A stretch of 24,070 nt of DNA, taken from IMG/VR virus record IMGVR_UViG_3300004092_000008, positions 1 through 24,070 of that record; one strand, 5' to 3'. Position 1 is the first letter of the stretch. The number at the start of each line of letters is the position of its first letter. The position numbers and the translations under genes are program-made. Positions 21,548 to 24,070 of the stretch are shown piece after piece. This DNA is from a virus. The notes under the pieces are model-generated. The model worked only from the letters and a program-made list of their open reading frames with translations. It was not told where the DNA came from and searched no databases.

Positions 21548-21850
21548 ATGAGTAGTGTAACGGAAATTAAAGAAATATCAATATCCCCTGATGACCAGGT
21601 CGAGATTAAGCAAGCGGTTAGTTCTGCGTTATCTTTGGGCTTATCAACTGAGGTATGCGGTACCTGGGTATGGGTGAGTGGTGATACTAAGCCTGTTAAG
21701 GACACATTAAAAGAGCAAGGTTTTAAGTGGTCACCTAAGAAGAAGGTCTGGTATTTTAAGCCCTCATCATGCAAACGATTCTTTCGTTCTAATACTGATA
21801 TGCAAGATATACGCTTGCGCCACGGGTCATTAAGATTGAGGGCTAAATAA
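21548..21850 (+). CDS. Small protein with conserved WVWV...LKEQGFKWSPKKKVWYF motif
   Basis: A 100-aa protein, first gene of the rightward operon, with AAAGAGG at 21533-21539. Residues 37-72 carry CGTWVWVSGDTKPVKDTLKE, then QGFKWSPKKKVWYFKP. I have seen this compact W-rich alpha/beta motif (W-x-W-V-x-G-x-T...LK-x-x-G-F-x-W-S-x-K-K-x-x-W-Y) in proteins of phages and plasmids, where it is often fused to DNA-metabolism domains. The remaining N- and C-terminal parts are short and charged, the C-terminus basic (RLRHGSLRLRAK). It is possibly nucleic-acid binding; the function is unknown. The stop overlaps the next start (TAATG). Confidence 0.7.
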   Translation: MSSVTEIKEISISPDDQVEIKQAVSSALSLGLSTEVCGTWVWVSGDTKPVKDTLKEQGFKWSPKKKVWYFKPSSCKRFFRSNTDMQDIRLRHGSLRLRAK

Positions 21851-22050
21851 TGAATGGTGAAGAGTTGCTAATGCACGTTAACACTGGGTCTGTAGCTTCT
21901 TATGATGACTGGCTAAGTGATTATCTTGATAGCTGCATAAGTGGCGAGGAATCAGTATTTTGTCCTATCTCATTTTATGAGTGTATATCCAATAAATCAC
22001 TTATTCCCGTCGTAGAAAATGAAAATGGTGATTTTGTTGAGAGGCGTTAA
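21850..22050 (+). CDS. 66-aa acidic hypothetical protein
   Basis: Starts in the TAATG overlap with the previous gene and ends two bases before the next start. The product is acidic, MNGEELLMHVNTGSVASYDD followed by WLSDYLDSCISGEESVFCP and an ending ENGDFVERR. It is soluble with three Cys residues and no known motif. Its place in a tightly packed early-type operon supports it as a real gene. Function unknown. Confidence 0.6.
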   Translation: MNGEELLMHVNTGSVASYDDWLSDYLDSCISGEESVFCPISFYECISNKSLIPVVENENGDFVERR

Positions 22051-22052
22051 TT

Positions 22053-22208
22053 GTGAGTAAATATGAAGATCTTGCTTGTAAGGTATTTATAGGTGGTTCG
22101 GTTGTCATTGGTCTTTTTGCCAATGACATGGATAATCCTGACCTGTTTACCAAGGTTGTTATGATTAGCCTGGTAGCGATTACGCTTAAAATAGCTAGTT
22201 TGAGATAA
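22053..22208 (+). CDS. 51-aa two-span membrane protein with GTG start
   Basis: The start is GTG at 22053, chosen because GAGAGG lies 8 bases upstream and the frame fills the gap between two certain neighbours. It codes for MSKYEDLACKVFIGGSVVIG and ends in FTKVVMISLVAITLKIASLR. Two hydrophobic stretches (about 11-24 and 34-50) are separated by a charged DMDNPD loop, a helical hairpin topology. It is short and Cys-poor, as in phage superinfection or membrane-regulatory peptides and some holins. No family is recognised. Confidence 0.55.
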   Translation: MSKYEDLACKVFIGGSVVIGLFANDMDNPDLFTKVVMISLVAITLKIASLR

Positions 22209-22217
22209 GGGGGTAAT

Positions 22218-22403
22218 ATGTCAAACGAATATAAATGTTTAATGTGCATGGAAACATTTACATATATTGAGAATGATAACTGGAATGATAATATGGCTGT
22301 TGAAGAGTATAAAAAGGAGTTTCCTGATGATGTACTAGAGGACATGCGCATCGTCTGCGAAGTTTGCTATGAATTCGCCATGAGCAAAAGGGTAACCAAA
22401 TGA
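22218..22403 (+). CDS. 61-aa possible zinc-binding CxxC/CxxC protein
   Basis: AGGGGG precedes the ATG at 22218. The chain has two CxxC knuckles: C7 and C10 in YKCLMCMETF, and C47 and C50 in IVCEVCYEF. They are separated by 36 residues of acidic and aromatic sequence, and the C-terminus is basic. The arrangement is that of a zinc ribbon or treble clef in which the four cysteines bind one zinc ion. Small phage proteins of this kind often bind nucleic acid or host RNA polymerase, but that is inference. The stop overlaps the next start (ATGA). Confidence 0.65.
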   Translation: MSNEYKCLMCMETFTYIENDNWNDNMAVEEYKKEFPDDVLEDMRIVCEVCYEFAMSKRVTK

Positions 22404-22579
22404 ATAAAATCATAAAGTATGCGGTGACCTTAGTATGCGATTCTGAGGGCAACTATTATATTATCGGCTCAAGCTATTGTCACCTCAATGAGAATCAAAA
22501 GCCCCATACAAATTCCCTTTTTGAAGCGTTCCAGATATTAAGTGCATATGCTTGTGAGATGGAGAACAAAGATGAATGA
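22400..22579 (+). CDS. 59-aa hypothetical protein
   Basis: Starts in an ATGA overlap with the preceding gene and overlaps the next by 8 bases. It codes for MNKIIKYAVTLVCDSEGNYY, IIGSSYCHLNENQKPH and a C-terminal helix ending in YACEMENKDE. It has beta-strand character in its first half, an acidic tail and three Cys residues. It is too short and unfamiliar for a family call. The overlaps at both ends and consistent base use support it. Confidence 0.55.
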   Translation: MNKIIKYAVTLVCDSEGNYYIIGSSYCHLNENQKPHTNSLFEAFQILSAYACEMENKDE

Positions 22580-22907
22580 TGAATCAACACAAAAAGGTAT
22601 AGACCTGATAGAAAAAGCATCAAAGCAACTCAATCCATTAAACGATATTGATAAGGCTCTTCTCCAATCCTTCATGCTATTTTGTCGTGCCTGGTCACAC
22701 AAAAACGGCAAAGATAGTCGCGTTATCATATCTCTTGACCAAGACAAAGTACTATCAGAGCTTGTCAAGAAACAAGGCTTGGTCACTAACCCAGATGAAA
22801 AAGACACCCAATCATTGCATGACGCCAAGGTTTGTGGTGTCCGTATCTGGGTTATCAAATCTCAAGCTGAGATTGACGCTGAGAAACCGCTAATCATTTT
22901 AAAATAA
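22572..22907 (+). CDS. 111-aa hypothetical protein
   Basis: The start at 22572 is chosen because GGAGA lies 8 bases upstream and the frame's earlier ATG would lie deep in the previous gene. The N-terminal half is helical (MNDESTQKGIDLIEKASKQL, ALLQSFMLFCRAW). The second half has strands and ends in VCGVRIWVIKSQAEIDAEKP. There is no membrane segment or known motif. It sits in the small-gene operon and its stop overlaps the ribosome site (AAGGAG) of the following gene. Confidence 0.65.
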   Translation: MNDESTQKGIDLIEKASKQLNPLNDIDKALLQSFMLFCRAWSHKNGKDSRVIISLDQDKVLSELVKKQGLVTNPDEKDTQSLHDAKVCGVRIWVIKSQAEIDAEKPLIILK

Positions 22908-22918
22908 GGAGTAATGTT

Positions 22919-23356
22919 ATGTCAGATTCAGATGAACTTCGAGTAGCCGGTGAAGTTACCCCGGATATATTTTTATACCTTCATAATTTCGTAAGCCCCA
23001 TTAATATTAATGAAACGTTCGTTGAATACTACGCGCTAAGAGATATGGTTAAACAAAATGATGAAGATATCAGGATTCTGATAAACGAAAGTATGGCTAT
23101 TCGCAATAAAGTCGATGAAATCAGTTACACTATCGATATCGTAGTCAATGAGGGGATTTATTTCCGTGACTTTATGAATCAAACCATGCAAAGAAATCAA
23201 GAATTACCAGCCCCTGTTATCATGCGACCAGTCATCAGTGAGTCTTATATCGAAAACATAAAGCATCGCTTTGAGAAGCTCTTCTATCTCTATGGGTTGG
23301 GGCTTATTTTTCTCAGTATCAGTCACTTAATCCACATCATAGGAGCGCATTCATGA
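22919..23356 (+). CDS. 145-aa protein with C-terminal membrane anchor
   Basis: AAGGAG about 7 bases before the ATG. The N-terminal 110 residues are acidic and helical, with a probable coiled coil near 45-75 (QNDEDIRILINESMAIRNKV). One membrane helix lies at about 122-142 (FYLYGLGLIFLSISHLIHII), giving a tail-anchored topology with the bulk in the cytoplasm. The stop overlaps the next start in ATGA. It could tether a phage function to the inner membrane or modulate the host envelope. No family is recognised. Confidence 0.65.
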   Translation: MSDSDELRVAGEVTPDIFLYLHNFVSPININETFVEYYALRDMVKQNDEDIRILINESMAIRNKVDEISYTIDIVVNEGIYFRDFMNQTMQRNQELPAPVIMRPVISESYIENIKHRFEKLFYLYGLGLIFLSISHLIHIIGAHS

Positions 23357-23565
23357 AATTCATACAATTGTTAGATGGCACACTCATCAATGTCAACATG
23401 ATCGTAGCTGTCGTTCACACCTCTACAGATGAAGATCAAAAAGGGTATGCAATAAAATACAAATTCTCTGACGGCTATTGGTCAGATGAGGAATTTAAAA
23501 CATCCAAAGAAATGATGGATAGATTTCTTAAAGTAGCCACATACCTACTCGGAAGCCCATCATGA
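23353..23565 (+). CDS. 70-aa hypothetical protein
   Basis: Starts and ends in ATGA overlaps. It codes for MKFIQLLDGTLINVNMIVAV, a beta-hairpin-like start, then YAIKYKFSDGYWSDEEFKTS and a helix KEMMDRFLKVATYLL. The pattern of strands followed by a helix resembles small phage proteins that bind a ligand or partner, but I cannot name it. It is acidic and soluble. Confidence 0.6.
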   Translation: MKFIQLLDGTLINVNMIVAVVHTSTDEDQKGYAIKYKFSDGYWSDEEFKTSKEMMDRFLKVATYLLGSPS

Positions 23566-23780
23566 AAGATAAAGATAAAAAAGGCATAAGTCTCGATAAA
23601 ACCGTTAAAGAAGGTTTGGACAGGGCGTGCAATTACCATGAAAATAACCCCCGTAGCGCTGATTGCAGGTATGGCGTATGCGATATGACCGTCGAGTCAA
23701 CATCAGGTAACACACTTTTTGTTGAAATCTATTGCACCGTTAAAACCCTTGAAAGAAACCTGTCAAAGGAGAAGCATTAA
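23562..23780 (+). CDS. 72-aa hypothetical protein, possible paralogue of the next gene
   Basis: Starts in ATGA. It codes for a Lys-rich start MKDKDKKGISLDKTVKEGLD, then RACNYHENNPRSADCRYGV, a strand FVEIYCTV and the end LERNLSKEKH. The last six residues (LSKEKH) and the DNA that encodes them and serves as the next gene's ribosome site recur at the end of the next gene. Both products are 72-73 aa with an AC-x(n)-AD-x(n)-Y pattern at the same distance, suggesting old duplication. Function unknown. Confidence 0.6.
   Translation: MKDKDKKGISLDKTVKEGLDRACNYHENNPRSADCRYGVCDMTVESTSGNTLFVEIYCTVKTLERNLSKEKH
23760..23773 (+). repeat. 14-bp repeat CTGTCAAAGGAGAA, copy 1
   Basis: Codes for the LSKEK end of the 72-aa gene and supplies the AAAGGAGAA ribosome site of the next gene. 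An identical copy is at 23983-23996, 223 bases later. Confidence 0.7.
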
Positions 23781-23781
23781 A

Positions 23782-24003
23782 ATGGAAAGCAAGACACTAG
23801 CTGATTTGTCGGGGCATATTTTTGATAAGATCGAAGAGGCCTGCATGGATTTCGCTACCCAAAACAAACCAGCCGATAATGATGAGCTATACAGAATAGG
23901 CATCGTCAAGCTTGCTGCACGCAATGGCGTAGCGTATGACGCTGTCGTGGGGTGTCACATAAAACCAAGTGTGGTCAACGAGCTGTCAAAGGAGAAACAC
24001 TGA
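23782..24003 (+). CDS. 73-aa hypothetical protein, possible paralogue of the previous gene
   Basis: The start at 23782 is chosen because AAAGGAGAA (23765-23773) is 8 bases upstream. It codes for MESKTLADLSGHIFDKIEEA, CMDFATQNKPADNDELY and an end VVNELSKEKH. It is acidic to neutral, helical and soluble. See the previous gene for the shared ending. The stop overlaps the next start (TGATG), continuing the run of coupled genes. Confidence 0.6.
   Translation: MESKTLADLSGHIFDKIEEACMDFATQNKPADNDELYRIGIVKLAARNGVAYDAVVGCHIKPSVVNELSKEKH
23983..23996 (+). repeat. 14-bp repeat CTGTCAAAGGAGAA, copy 2
   Basis: Identical to 23760-23773. It again encodes LSKEK and again acts as the ribosome site of the following gene. 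Confidence 0.7.
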
Positions 24004-24070
24004 TGAGAGTATTTACTGTGACAGAAGACATGCTAAGTCTGATGACAGAAATAATATTAACGGATTACCC
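24003..24070 (+). CDS. Start of a further small gene, cut by the window end
   Basis: The ATG overlaps the previous stop (TGATG), with AAAGGAGAA just upstream (6 bases). It codes for MRVFTVTEDMLSLMTEIILT and continues past the edge. The product cannot be named from 22 residues. Confidence 0.55.
   Translation, partial: MRVFTVTEDMLSLMTEIILTDY

Noticed and set aside
1-24070. CRISPR arrays, insertion sequences, integrase or attachment sites
   Set aside because: No regular repeat-spacer series, transposase or recombinase motif, or tRNA-associated repeat was seen.

Overview
The window is a contiguous, almost gap-free stretch of a tailed double-stranded DNA phage (or prophage) with a short-tailed, T7-like (podovirus) virion. 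The evidence is the gene order and the sequence features of a portal tail, scaffold, capsid, tail tubular A and B proteins, three internal ejection proteins and a T7-type tail fibre, followed by an M15 endolysin, RusA and the large terminase. Genes are tightly packed with ATGA, TAATG or short overlaps, and most have clear Shine-Dalgarno sites. The recognisable promoters are of host sigma70 type. No RNA polymerase, DNA polymerase, integrase, tRNA, CRISPR or insertion sequence is seen. The host cannot be named from the sequence; it is a moderately AT-rich bacterium using Shine-Dalgarno/sigma70 signals.

Layout. (1) 1-1034, plus strand: the end of a probable portal gene, a 58-aa basic protein and a scaffolding protein. 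(2) 1035-1613, no gene: a rho-independent terminator, a dense array of palindromes and hairpins built on CCGAA/TTCGG motifs around a 191-bp segment bounded by 17-bp perfect inverted repeats, a sigma70 promoter and a leader with a 30-bp tandem repeat. This block uncouples capsid expression from scaffold expression. (3) 1614-17175: major capsid protein, head-fibre/decoration-like protein, tail tubular proteins A and B, gp14-, gp15- and gp16-like internal proteins, and a 1053-aa tail fibre with internal duplications. (4) 17189-18370: endolysin and a chain of very small overlapping genes. (5) 18367-20232: rusA, terL and a 60-aa gene. (6) 20210-21392, minus strand: an operon running toward terL, made of a TerS-like gene and four microproteins, the last a 31-aa membrane peptide. 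(7) 21393-21547: a divergent promoter/operator region. (8) 21548-24070: a rightward operon of at least ten small genes, mostly without recognisable function (a CxxC/CxxC protein, two membrane proteins, a possible paralogous pair), running off the end.

How the genes work together. The proteins of region 3 with the portal would form the head, head-tail adaptor, nozzle, ejection channel and adhesin. TerS and TerL would package DNA through the portal. RusA would resolve branched DNA before packaging. The M15 peptidase would lyse the wall, but no classical holin or spanin is evident and only small membrane proteins are candidates. The most unusual points are the structured element before the capsid gene, the TerS-like gene on the opposite strand to terL, the replaced nuclease Asp in TerL, and the microprotein clusters.
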